A stretch of 10,119 nt of DNA from Alistipes sp. UBA943 (GCA_002293345.1 DBDB01000094.1:3080-13198); one strand, 5' to 3'. Positions 1 through 6,440 are shown, numbered from the stretch's first letter. Notes: generated by a model not told the origin, from the letters alone. A program made the numbers and translations.

Positions 1-1
1 G

Positions 2-109
2 CTCGGCGACGGCCGGATAGTGTTGTGCTTTGGGGCCGCCGCAATGGAAGGACAAGTGGCACCGGAGGTAAATGATAGGGCGGGTGAAACGATTATTGAA
101 ACTGGATAA
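2..109 (+). CDS. C-terminal fragment of an unidentified protein
   Basis: An open frame runs in from the left edge and stops at a TAA at 107-109, leaving 35 residues that begin LGDGRIVLCFGAAAMEG and end ETIIETG. It stops 12 bases before the next ATG, so it probably belongs to the same operon as the two genes that follow. I do not recognise the tail. It does not look like the C-terminus of TrkA, which would be the usual partner of TrkH. The other two forward frames either stop early or give a very arginine-rich product, so this frame is the best candidate. Only the fragment is visible, so no function is proposed. Confidence 0.5.
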   Translation, partial: LGDGRIVLCFGAAAMEGQVAPEVNDRAGETIIETG

Positions 110-121
110 AGAGTTGAGACA

Positions 122-745
122 ATGAAACGTTGGAGTGGATTGAGGAGACGGATGGCGGTGGCATTTTTGAGCATCGTGGCACTGTTGGCGATTTCGGGTA
201 CGATCTCGTTTTTGGAACTTCGGTCGTTGAGTCGCGAGATGGGAGAGCTCTCGGAGGCGGCACACGCACGTTGGGACACGCTGTCACACATTGAGACGGG
301 TATCTCGAAGGAGGGCACGGACACATTGTCACAGACGTCATACGATGTACCGGTTATCGCTGAGGGGTATCCGTCGCGTGAGGATCTGAGTATCCGCATC
401 GACGCGTTGAACCTCTCGGCACACCGTTCCATTGCACCGGTATTGATCTCTCTGGCGGTGATGATCGCGGCCTTGCTGTTGCTGTATTATTTTACAGTGA
501 TTTATTGCGTGCGTCCGGTGGTGGCGATGAACCGCGCGCTGGAACGCCATTTGGAGTTCAAGATACCGTTCGTCGTGAAAACGGAGCTTAAGGACGAGAT
601 GGCGGGCTTGAAGGAGGGTATCGACGACCTGATCGCGTCTAAGAGAAGACCTGTCGCAAACGGGGCCGCGCCTGCACACGTGCCCTCCGGGCACGGCGCA
701 TCGGCACCGGCCACCGCAACCACCCCCGCGAAGAAAAAGTCATGA
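122..745 (+). CDS. Two-helix membrane protein with HAMP-like segment (207 aa)
   Basis: The product has the architecture of a sensor cut off after its HAMP domain. A basic N-terminus (MKRWSGLRRR) leads into a hydrophobic helix at about residues 11-30. A roughly 70-residue, probably periplasmic segment follows, then a second helix at about 104-128. A HAMP-like amphipathic stretch at about 131-172 has the expected proline just after the membrane (RPVVAMNRAL) and a KDEMAGL motif near its second helix. The last 30 residues are Ala/Pro/Thr-rich and end in KKKS. No histidine kinase, cyclase or methyl-accepting domain follows, so no output domain is visible. The gene starts 12 bases after the upstream stop and its TGA overlaps the trkH ATG (ATGA), which implies translational coupling. 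A regulatory or assembly role for the transporter is inference. The HAMP assignment is by eye. Confidence 0.75.
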   Translation: MKRWSGLRRRMAVAFLSIVALLAISGTISFLELRSLSREMGELSEAAHARWDTLSHIETGISKEGTDTLSQTSYDVPVIAEGYPSREDLSIRIDALNLSAHRSIAPVLISLAVMIAALLLLYYFTVIYCVRPVVAMNRALERHLEFKIPFVVKTELKDEMAGLKEGIDDLIASKRRPVANGAAPAHVPSGHGASAPATATTPAKKKS

Positions 746-2187
746 GGCTGAACGTCGTCTTTCGTTATATGGGTATCGTGCTGCTGATCCTGGCGGCATT
801 TATGGCGGTATCGGCAGGCGTATCGTGGTACAACGATATGGATTCGTCATTCTACCCGCTGCTGCTTTCGGCACTGCTGACGTCGCTGTTGGGTATCATG
901 CCGTTGATCTTCGTCGAACGTCAGCCGCGGATCTCCAATAAGGAGGGTTTTGGTATCGTGGTCGGATCGTGGCTCATGGCCTGTATCGTCGGGACGTTCC
1001 CGTACCTGATCTGGGGCGGCGAGTTCAGCCTGGTGAACGCGTGGTTCGAGAGCGTGTCGGGATTCACGACCACGGGCGCTTCGATATTGAACGACGTAGA
1101 GTCCCTTCCGCGCGGATTGATGTTCTGGCGCATCGCGTCGACCTGGATCGGCGGTATGGGCGTGGTGATGTTCGCACTGGTGATCCTGCCCACGTATGGC
1201 GCGAGCCGGATGATGTACTCCGGAGGCGAGATCTCGCAGCTGGCCAAGGACAATTATCACTATCGCACGAAAGTCGTGGTGAGGATCTTGATGGTGGTCT
1301 ACGTGGGCCTGACGGCTATTTTCACGTTGCTGCTGCACGGGGTGGGAATGTGTTGGTTCGACGCGCTGTGTCACGCGATGTCATCCACGGCGACGAGTGG
1401 ATTCAGCACCCACAGCGCGAGCGTGGCCCATTTCGACAGCCTGGCGGTGGAGCTCATCATGATGACGTCGCTGGCGATCTCGGGAATCCATTTCGGTCTG
1501 ATATACGCCACGGTGATGGGCAAACGGAACAACATATTCCGTTCGGAAGTGACCCGTTTCTACCTGTCGATGTTGGTTGTGGGTAGTGTTTTGATCGCGC
1601 TGAGCCTCTGGGTGGGACGCTTCTACCCCACTTTCTGGACGTCGTTGCGTCACGGTGCGTTTCAATTCGTGAGTATCGTCACGACGAGCGGATTCGCCAC
1701 GACCGACACGACCGTCTGGGCACCGTTCGCGGTGATGGTCCTGATTTTCGGATCGTTCGTGTGCGCTTGTTCCGGCAGTACGACGGGCGGTTTGAAGGTG
1801 AACCGTATTTTATTGGCTTTCAAGATGTTGCGCGTGCAGTTACGACAACGGTTGCACCCGAATGCGGTGATCCGTATCCGCATGGACGGCATCGTACAGA
1901 GTGGCGAGACGTTGCACGGCGTGTCGTTTTTCATCGTCGCGTATCTGCTGATCATCTTCGCCGGTACCCTGTTGCAGGCGCTATTGGGGCAGGATCTCAT
2001 GACAGCCTTTTCGGGCAGCCTCGCGTCGATGAGCAACGTCGGACCCGGATTCGGTGACGTTGGGTCGATGGGTAATTACGGGGGACTGAGCTCGGTATCG
2101 AAATTGATCCACACGACCCTGATGCTTCTCGGACGTCTGGAGATCTTCGGACTGTTGCAGTTTTTTATGTTTAGGTGGTGGAAATAA
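742..2187 (+). CDS. trkH: TrkH-family potassium uptake membrane subunit
   Basis: This 481-aa polytopic inner-membrane protein is the K+-conducting subunit of a Trk/Ktr-type uptake system, which normally works with a cytoplasmic TrkA nucleotide-binding subunit. All four pore-loop filters of the superfamily are visible: SGFTTTGAS at residues 106-114, ATSGFSTH at 217-224, TTSGFATTD at 314-322 and SNVGPGFGD at 431-439. The central glycine of each lines the selectivity filter. CSGSTTGGLK at 343-352 and GRLEIF at 464-469 are also typical of the family. Length is normal for TrkH. The ATG overlaps the stop of the HAMP-like gene by four bases, so the two are cotranslated. No TrkA gene is visible, although one could lie just outside the window. 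Identification is secure; ion and coupling details are from family knowledge. Confidence 0.96.
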   Translation: MRLNVVFRYMGIVLLILAAFMAVSAGVSWYNDMDSSFYPLLLSALLTSLLGIMPLIFVERQPRISNKEGFGIVVGSWLMACIVGTFPYLIWGGEFSLVNAWFESVSGFTTTGASILNDVESLPRGLMFWRIASTWIGGMGVVMFALVILPTYGASRMMYSGGEISQLAKDNYHYRTKVVVRILMVVYVGLTAIFTLLLHGVGMCWFDALCHAMSSTATSGFSTHSASVAHFDSLAVELIMMTSLAISGIHFGLIYATVMGKRNNIFRSEVTRFYLSMLVVGSVLIALSLWVGRFYPTFWTSLRHGAFQFVSIVTTSGFATTDTTVWAPFAVMVLIFGSFVCACSGSTTGGLKVNRILLAFKMLRVQLRQRLHPNAVIRIRMDGIVQSGETLHGVSFFIVAYLLIIFAGTLLQALLGQDLMTAFSGSLASMSNVGPGFGDVGSMGNYGGLSSVSKLIHTTLMLLGRLEIFGLLQFFMFRWWK

Positions 2188-2194
2188 ATTTTCG

Positions 2195-2202
2195 TATCTT
2201 TG
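2195..2202 (+). promoter_or_regulatory. Bacteroidota -7 box (TATCTTTG) for the toxin-antitoxin pair
   Basis: A perfect TAnnTTTG box lies directly after the trkH stop codon. Only four bases separate it from the antitoxin ATG at 2207, which would put the transcription start at or next to the start codon. The -33 element is poor (TTTAG at about 2170-2174). Confidence 0.6.
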
Positions 2203-2206
2203 CCCC

Positions 2207-2404
2207 ATGGAGACGCTGATAATCACATACGATGACGGCAACCGGGCCATCAGGCAGGTGCTCGAAGGCTTGAAAAAAATGGGTGCTATTTCTGTCGAGA
2301 AATCACCCTACTCGCGGCGTTTTGTGAGGAAGGTCGCACGTGGTGACAAGGAGTTGAGTCAGGGTAAAGGCGTAGCTATTCCGATCGAAGAGCTATGGAA
2401 ATAG
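2207..2404 (+). CDS. Small antitoxin of a YoeB-type module (DUF2683-like)
   Basis: This 65-aa protein opens with METLIITYDDGN and has a helical middle. It ends in a basic, linker-like segment (SPYSRRFVRKVARG) and a GKGVAIPIEELWK tail. That shape resembles the short Bacteroidota antitoxins grouped as DUF2683, which sit in front of Txe/YoeB toxins: an N-terminal strand-helix part for DNA binding or dimerisation, and a C-terminal tail that covers the toxin active site. Its last ten bases overlap the toxin start, so it is made first and in coupled fashion. The start at 2207 is favoured because it gives the conserved METLII opening, although the -7 box lies only four bases upstream; the next in-frame ATG (2279) would remove a third of the protein. 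The family call is by resemblance; the antitoxin role rests mainly on position. Confidence 0.75.
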   Translation: METLIITYDDGNRAIRQVLEGLKKMGAISVEKSPYSRRFVRKVARGDKELSQGKGVAIPIEELWK

Positions 2405-2658
2405 TCTTTACGGTGCAGGCACAAGCCGACTTACGCCATTGGAAACGCAGCGGTAATAAAATTGTGCAGGCGAAAATCACAGAACTCCTTCAATCCATTC
2501 TCAAAACACCATTCGACGGTCCTGGAAGGCCTGAGGCGCTCAAGTATGAACTTTCGGGCAAATGGTCGCGACGCATCAATGGCGAGCACCGATTGGTCTA
2601 TCTCGTCGAGGAGGAGACGATCTACATCTACTCCCTTCGCGGACATTATAAAAAATAA
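2395..2658 (+). CDS. yoeB: YoeB/Txe-family mRNA-cleaving toxin
   Basis: This 87-aa protein follows the YoeB pattern from end to end: the central GRPEALK, the SGKWSRRINGEHRLVY core and a C-terminal RGHYKK. The residues that form the YoeB active site are present, namely Glu47 (equivalent to E. coli Glu46), Arg66 (Arg65), His84 (His83) and Tyr85 (Tyr84). Nothing therefore suggests an inactive toxin. YoeB binds the ribosomal A site and cleaves mRNA there, and the antitoxin encoded just upstream neutralises it. The ten-base overlap with the antitoxin gene is the normal arrangement. The cassette sits between trkH and the structured-RNA module; a second TATCTTTG box begins six bases after its stop codon. 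Confidence 0.93.
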   Translation: MEIVFTVQAQADLRHWKRSGNKIVQAKITELLQSILKTPFDGPGRPEALKYELSGKWSRRINGEHRLVYLVEEETIYIYSLRGHYKK

Positions 2659-2663
2659 TTTCC

Positions 2664-2671
2664 TATCTTTG
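2664..2671 (+). promoter_or_regulatory. Bacteroidota -7 box (TATCTTTG) for structured RNA copy 1
   Basis: A perfect TAnnTTTG box begins six bases after the yoeB stop and would start transcription near 2676. No clear TTG lies 19-21 bases upstream, so the -33 element is weak. The second copy of the module has an equivalent box in the same relative place, which supports function. Confidence 0.6.
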
Positions 2672-2675
2672 CCTC

Positions 2676-2914
2676 GTGTTAAAACAAAACGACAACTATA
2701 GAGTAAAAAACAATTAACTAATTTAAGGCAAGCAGCCTTATACCCCCATTAAACGACGAAACCTCGCGAGAGGTGTTTACTTTCGGTATAAGAGTTGTGG
2801 ACCCTAAGTGGTGACTTGATCCTTCGGGATCAGTCACGCTTGGGCGTAAGCGACTTTTGAAAAGTGGGTTTTCGTCGACCTGATGGGCAGAAGTTTAGCT
2901 TGCGCCCTTTTTTT
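2676..2914 (+). ncRNA. Structured RNA or leader, copy 1 of a two-copy family
   Basis: No credible coding region covers this stretch, but it is strongly structured. In order it holds an A-rich leader with ATTAACTAA (2713-2721), a small AAGGC/GCCTT hairpin, and CTTATACC (2737-2744) able to pair with GGTATAAG (2785-2792) around a GCGA-capped stem. A long hairpin follows at 2802-2844: CCC/GGG at its base, GTGAC/GTCAC and TGATCC/GGATCA in its arm, and a TTCG tetraloop. Finally a 10-bp stem pairs GGGCGTAAGC (2842-2851) with GCTTGCGCCC (2898-2907), followed at once by seven T residues (2908-2914). That last part looks like a Rho-independent terminator with a branched interior. The same layout recurs on the minus strand at 8140-8372, with compensatory changes. 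It could be a free small RNA or an attenuator-type 5' leader of the small gene whose ATG follows the U-tract. I do not recognise it as tmRNA, SRP RNA or RNase P. Confidence 0.7.
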
Positions 2915-3130
2915 ATGGAAAAAATCGAAAAGAACCCCTTCTTTCTCTTTCAGCCCGGATGGCGATGCGTCAAGGCGTACAAGGTACCCACCGACTCCGA
3001 ACGCTTCCCTGAAGAATTTACCGACATTTACAACCACCGTTTTATTCAGGTTTCGGCGGATGAGATTTGGTACTACATGCCGACGGACGGTTATGATTGC
3101 AAATTTATTTTTGAACGCGTCATCCAATGA
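2915..3130 (+). CDS. Small unrecognised protein of the RNA-linked family (71 aa)
   Basis: I do not recognise this family. The 71-aa product has no signal peptide or membrane segment and is rich in aromatic residues, for example the segments PGWRCVKAYK, EIWYY and TDGYDCKF. A diverged relative lies on the minus strand at 7940-8139. They share the pattern WR-x-V, K-x-P, E-x-F, HR followed by VS, E-x-W-x-Y and DGYD-x-K, aligned without gaps after the tryptophan. Their DNA differs at many synonymous positions, which indicates that the protein itself has been selected. The ATG at 2915 is chosen because the same ATGGA follows the U-tract in both copies; an in-frame GTG at 2864 would lie inside the RNA closing-stem region. 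No Shine-Dalgarno site is present. The stop lies four bases from the convergent CDGSH gene. Function unknown. Confidence 0.65.
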   Translation: MEKIEKNPFFLFQPGWRCVKAYKVPTDSERFPEEFTDIYNHRFIQVSADEIWYYMPTDGYDCKFIFERVIQ

Positions 3131-3134
3131 CTAA

Positions 3135-3842
3135 TCACAACCCATCTTGCCATCGCGGTTTAGCGGCGTGTGCACCGTTACAGAACGGTTTGTTATCCGA
3201 ACGTCCACATCGACAGAGGGTTGCACGGTTGCGGATTTCGTACGTTTCGCCATTTTCCCGTTTGATCGGGATGCCGCCCTTAACGAACAGCGCCCCACTG
3301 GCACGGATCGCGGGATCTTCGATGAGTCCCAGCGATGGTTCGTACGTGAACTCATGGGGTTTGTTGTTTTCCCACGCCACGAGACGCCCCGATGGACACA
3401 TGGACGCTTCGCGGATGGCCAATTCACGTGACACAGGGTCGGCGGAGTGCTCTTCGGTCAGCGTCCACACATCGCCGCCCGGATCACAGAAACGCGCAAA
3501 GGCACAATATTTGGTACCTGCATCCGTTAGGGTAAGAGACTCACCTTCAATACGTTCGGCATGGTCGAGCAGGTGTTCGGAAGTGGGTGCGGTGAGCGTG
3601 GGATCCCACTCGGCGGAGGTATGCGAACCGTCACAGTATGGTTTTTTACGTGATGCACCGCATCGGCAGAGTGCTGTGGGAGAGGTAGTTAGTTGGAATG
3701 ATTTTCCTTCCGTCCACGACCAGCTTTCTCCGTTGGCATTTGTGGTTATAATCTGCTGAGCGAGAGGCGGTTGGCCATACACCATGATGGGCCCGTTATC
3801 GAGCACGGTGATGGAGATAGAAGTTGTTTGTTTATTTTCCAT
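3135..3842 (-). CDS. CDGSH iron-sulfur domain protein (double CDGSH)
   Basis: This 235-aa protein carries two CDGSH-type [2Fe-2S] motifs with the three-Cys/one-His ligand set. The first has Cys59, Cys61, Cys70 and His74 in CRCGASRKKPYCDGSH. The second has Cys210, Cys212, Cys221 and His225, in a variant reading CNGAH. Between them are three further cysteines (KYCAFARFC at 111-119 and MCPSG at 148-152), which match the middle region seen in long bacterial CDGSH proteins and may hold another cluster. The protein is probably cytoplasmic and acts in redox or Fe-S handling, but no substrate can be named. The ATG at 3842 sits four bases from a TAnnTTT promoter box, so its mRNA may be leaderless. It is convergent with the 71-aa gene and divergent from the OmpA-like gene. 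Confidence 0.9.
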   Translation of the reverse strand: MENKQTTSISITVLDNGPIMVYGQPPLAQQIITTNANGESWSWTEGKSFQLTTSPTALCRCGASRKKPYCDGSHTSAEWDPTLTAPTSEHLLDHAERIEGESLTLTDAGTKYCAFARFCDPGGDVWTLTEEHSADPVSRELAIREASMCPSGRLVAWENNKPHEFTYEPSLGLIEDPAIRASGALFVKGGIPIKRENGETYEIRNRATLCRCGRSDNKPFCNGAHAAKPRWQDGL

Positions 3843-3846
3843 GTGC

Positions 3847-3878
3847 GAAAGTTAAGATTATTGCGTCAATATAGCAAA
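3847..3878 (-). promoter_or_regulatory. Promoter of the CDGSH gene
   Basis: Read on the minus strand, TTTG (3875-3878) is followed after 20 bases by TAACTTTC (3847-3854). This fits the Bacteroidota -33/-7 consensus (TTG, about 19-21 bases, TAnnTTTG) except for the last base. The ATG follows after only four bases. Confidence 0.5.
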
Positions 3879-3890
3879 ATATTGCAATAA
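3858..3890. promoter_or_regulatory. Inverted repeat in the divergent promoter region (possible operator)
   Basis: TTATTGC (3858-3864) and GCAATAA (3884-3890) form a perfect 7-bp inverted repeat with a 19-base spacer, and a nested GCAA/TTGC lies at 3874-3885. It sits between the two divergent starts and overlaps the CDGSH promoter. In AT-rich DNA this could be chance, so the operator role is only a suggestion. Confidence 0.25.
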
Positions 3891-3915
3891 ATGTTCCAGA
3901 TTAACGTTTTTTATA

Positions 3916-3923
3916 TATCTTTG
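3916..3923 (+). promoter_or_regulatory. Bacteroidota -7 box (TATCTTTG) for the OmpA-like gene
   Basis: This is a perfect TAnnTTTG box 21 bases before the ATG at 3945. It would start transcription near 3927 and also shows that the longer in-frame ATG at 3891 cannot be the start on this transcript. The -33 element is weak. Confidence 0.65.
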
Positions 3924-3944
3924 CAAGGTTTGGTAGAACTACAT

Positions 3945-5663
3945 ATGAATATGAAAGCAACCATAAAAGGATTATTGGCCGCGGTACTGATGTTGGGTAC
4001 GGTTTGCGCATGGGGCCAATCGGGCAATCGCACGATTCCTAAGGCGCCGCCGGTGGGTTTCGATTTTTCGACCATGTTTGTGGAGCCGGAGGAGGAGACC
4101 GTCAAGTCGCGGAGCATGTCGGGCACGGCCTATCTGGATTACCGTATCGGACAGTGGAATATTGAGCCCAACTTCGGAAACAATGCCTCGGAATTGGCCG
4201 AAGTACGTCGCCTGATGGAGGAGGTGCGCAGCAATCCCGACGCGAAAATCAATAAGATCTCGATCACGGGTTACGCGTCGGTCGACGGTAACTGGCAGCC
4301 CAACGAGGTGTTGGCGCAACGCCGTGCAATCGAGTTGAAGGATTATATCCGCCGCACCTATGGTCTGGCGGATTATCTCTTTACGGTCGAGTCCGTGGGT
4401 GAGGACTGGGAGGGCTTGGAGGAGCTCGTGTCCGCCTCGAATATGGCCTATAAACAAGAGGTGTTGGATATTATCCGCAACGTGGGTATCTTTCAGGGTC
4501 GCGAACGCGAGTTGATGGAGTTGGCCGGCGGAGATCCGTATCGTCACATGAAAAGCACGATGTTTCCGCAGTTGCGCCGTTCGGTGTATCGGTTGGACTA
4601 CACCATCCGTAACTACACGGTCGAGGAGAGTCGCGAGGTGATCGAAAGTGCGCCTGAGAATCTCTCTTTGGAGGAGATGTATCTGGTGGCGAGTGAGTTG
4701 GAACCCGATACGGAGGCGTATCACGATGTGTTCGTCACTGCTGCCGAGGTGTATCGCGACAGCGATGTGGCAAACCTGAACGCCGCCGCGAGTGCGCTGC
4801 GACGTCGCGACACGGCTGCTGCGACGCGCTATTTGGATCGCGTGCAGGTACAATCGACCGCCTACTGGAACAATGCCGCGGCGCTGAAAGCGATCGAAGG
4901 TGACGAGAAGAGCGCCACAGAGTACTTCACCCGTGCACAGTCCGCTCCGCGTGACACGCAACGCGTGGTGGCTCAACCGATCTATAAGACGCGTGCCGTA
5001 GAGACTGCTCCGCGTCCGGTGGTTAAGACGAAACCCGTTCAACCGCAACGTACTGTTCAGCCTCGCTATGAGGTTCAAACGCGTCAGGTGGTGGAACGTG
5101 CTCCGCGCGAGCGTCGTCCTGTGAAACCGCTGTTCGCTGTCAACACGAACCTGCTTTACGATGCTGCCACGGCAATCAACCTGGGTGCCGAATTCCCGAT
5201 TGGGAAACGCGTCTCAATCGGTGCCGAGGTGGTATTCCCCTGGTGGTTGTTGAAGGATCAACGCGCTTTCGAGCTCTTGGCCGGTACGCTGGATGTCCGC
5301 ATCTGGTTGGGCAACAGGGACAGACGGGATAAAATGACAGGATGGTTCGTCGGACCTTATGGAGGTGCCGGATACTACGATATAGAGTGGAAAACGGCCG
5401 GACGTCAGGGTGAGTTCTGGCACGTGGGTGCGATGGGCGGATTTGCCCACAAGATCAACCGTAGCGGTTCGTTGCGTCTGGAGTATACGCTCGGATTGGG
5501 ATACCTGAACACTGATTACAGGGCCTACAAACCGATGTTGGCGGCGGAGGATGAGCGCTGGCATCTGATCGAGGATCCGGATAACGACGGAGTCCTCCAT
5601 TACTATGGCCCGACGCGCGTCGGAGTCTCCCTGGTGTGGCTGATCCACACAGGACGCCATTAG
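3945..5663 (+). CDS. Exported OmpA-like/DUF3575 outer-membrane protein
   Basis: This 572-aa protein begins with a clear signal peptide (MKATIKGLLAAVLMLGTVCAWGQ). An OmpA-like region at about residues 60-225 includes DYRIGQWNIEPNFGNN, GYASVDGNWQPN and LAQRRAIELKDYI, the usual strand-helix signature of this fold. A helical, TPR-like section follows at about 245-335 (ASALRRRDTAAATRYLDRV), then a Pro/Arg/Val/Gln-rich linker at about 336-395. The last 175 residues are a DUF3575-type region (FAVNTNLLYDAATAINLGAE, PYGGAGYYDI, LRLEYTLGLGY), which reads as alternating beta strands of a small outer-membrane barrel. Such proteins often stand beside fimbrial genes in Bacteroidales, but no fimbrillin is visible here. 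The start is set by the TATCTTTG box; ATGs at 3945 and 3951 are both possible. It is probably an envelope anchor, by family inference. Confidence 0.85.
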   Translation: MNMKATIKGLLAAVLMLGTVCAWGQSGNRTIPKAPPVGFDFSTMFVEPEEETVKSRSMSGTAYLDYRIGQWNIEPNFGNNASELAEVRRLMEEVRSNPDAKINKISITGYASVDGNWQPNEVLAQRRAIELKDYIRRTYGLADYLFTVESVGEDWEGLEELVSASNMAYKQEVLDIIRNVGIFQGRERELMELAGGDPYRHMKSTMFPQLRRSVYRLDYTIRNYTVEESREVIESAPENLSLEEMYLVASELEPDTEAYHDVFVTAAEVYRDSDVANLNAAASALRRRDTAAATRYLDRVQVQSTAYWNNAAALKAIEGDEKSATEYFTRAQSAPRDTQRVVAQPIYKTRAVETAPRPVVKTKPVQPQRTVQPRYEVQTRQVVERAPRERRPVKPLFAVNTNLLYDAATAINLGAEFPIGKRVSIGAEVVFPWWLLKDQRAFELLAGTLDVRIWLGNRDRRDKMTGWFVGPYGGAGYYDIEWKTAGRQGEFWHVGAMGGFAHKINRSGSLRLEYTLGLGYLNTDYRAYKPMLAAEDERWHLIEDPDNDGVLHYYGPTRVGVSLVWLIHTGRH

Positions 5664-5721
5664 GGGTCTTGGCACGGTAATGGGTATAGGGCGTAACGGG
5701 GGATAATTTAAGAGGTATCGT

Positions 5722-6438
5722 ATGAAATATACCAAGCGACTTTTATTAGTCATATTGACGGTTTTGCCGGTCTGTGCGTCGGCACAGCACGGTGTCGAGT
5801 TCGAGGTGGGTCAATCGCGCCTCGAACCGTTCTATAACGGTAATGCCACGGCCCTGCAATGGATTTACGACGAGGTGCAACGTGTGCAGATCAACCCTTC
5901 GGCAACGCTCGAATCCGTGGAGTTGATCGGTTGGACCTCTCCCGAGGGTAGCTACGAGTCGAATTTGGAATTGGCGCAGCGTCGTTCGGAGGCGGTGAAG
6001 GATTTCGTGGTTTATGTGCTTGGGATCCCGTTCGATCGGGTGACGGTGAAAAACGGTGGAGAATATTGGCAACTGTTGGATGCGATGGTCGAGGAGTCCG
6101 ATATCGAGGAACGTGACCGTATCCTGTCGATCATTCGTGGTACGGAGAATCCGGATACGTGCGAATCGCTGCTGAACAAACTTCCACAGCCGTCACGCGA
6201 TCAGGTGCAGTCGCTGTACGCCGATCTTCGGTGCGTGGAGTGTCAGGTTTATTACGTGTCGGACGAAACGACATCTGTCGAAGGTGCTGTACTCATGGAA
6301 GTTGAAGAGCCTGTGAGGCCGCTTCTCAATTCCGAACCGCGTCCTGTGGAACGTCCTGCGATACCGCGTGTGAGTGTGCCCGAAGACGGATACATGAACC
6401 GTTCTGTGCGTGCGATAGTCCCATCGCAACGGAGGTAA
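5722..6438 (+). CDS. Exported OmpA-like protein without barrel domain
   Basis: This 238-aa protein has a signal peptide (MKYTKRLLLVILTVLPVCASA, cleavage probably before Gln22). Its OmpA-like part is paralogous to the upstream gene: FEVGQSRLEPFYNGN, GWTSPEGSYESN and LAQRRSEAVKDFV match that protein's YRIGQWNIEPNFGNN, GYASVDGNWQPN and LAQRRAIELKDYI. The following EYWQLLDAMVEESD and ILSIIRG also correspond. It then ends in a Pro/Glu-rich tail and lacks the DUF3575 barrel, so it is probably periplasmic or a partner of the first protein. An AAGAGG Shine-Dalgarno-like site stands at 5710-5715. The 58-base gap after the upstream gene suggests one operon. Its stop overlaps or abuts the acyl-CoA reductase start. 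Confidence 0.8.
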   Translation: MKYTKRLLLVILTVLPVCASAQHGVEFEVGQSRLEPFYNGNATALQWIYDEVQRVQINPSATLESVELIGWTSPEGSYESNLELAQRRSEAVKDFVVYVLGIPFDRVTVKNGGEYWQLLDAMVEESDIEERDRILSIIRGTENPDTCESLLNKLPQPSRDQVQSLYADLRCVECQVYYVSDETTSVEGAVLMEVEEPVRPLLNSEPRPVERPAIPRVSVPEDGYMNRSVRAIVPSQRR

Positions 6439-6440
6439 TG

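Noticed and set aside
847..1586. ORFs in other frames over trkH (minus 847-1374, plus 969-1586)
   Set aside because: They are low-complexity His/Arg/Asp-rich products overlapping a complete TrkH with all four filter motifs.
2864..2914. GTG start giving an 88-aa version of the small protein
   Set aside because: The extension lies in the RNA closing-stem region and has no counterpart in copy 2, whereas the ATG after the U-tract is shared by both copies.
3127..3759. Long plus-strand ORF opposite the CDGSH gene
   Set aside because: It is the antisense shadow of a gene with intact CDGSH ligand motifs, has no recognisable domain, and overlaps the stop of the 71-aa gene.
3891..3944. Longer start of the OmpA-like gene at the first in-frame ATG
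   Set aside because: It would lie upstream of the TATCTTTG box and would place extra residues before an otherwise perfect signal peptide.
3972..5078. 368-codon minus-strand ORF inside the OmpA-like gene
   Set aside because: It is rich in Arg, His and Leu with no recognisable domain, as expected for the shadow of a GC-rich gene. The plus-strand frame has a signal peptide, OmpA-like motifs and a promoter.
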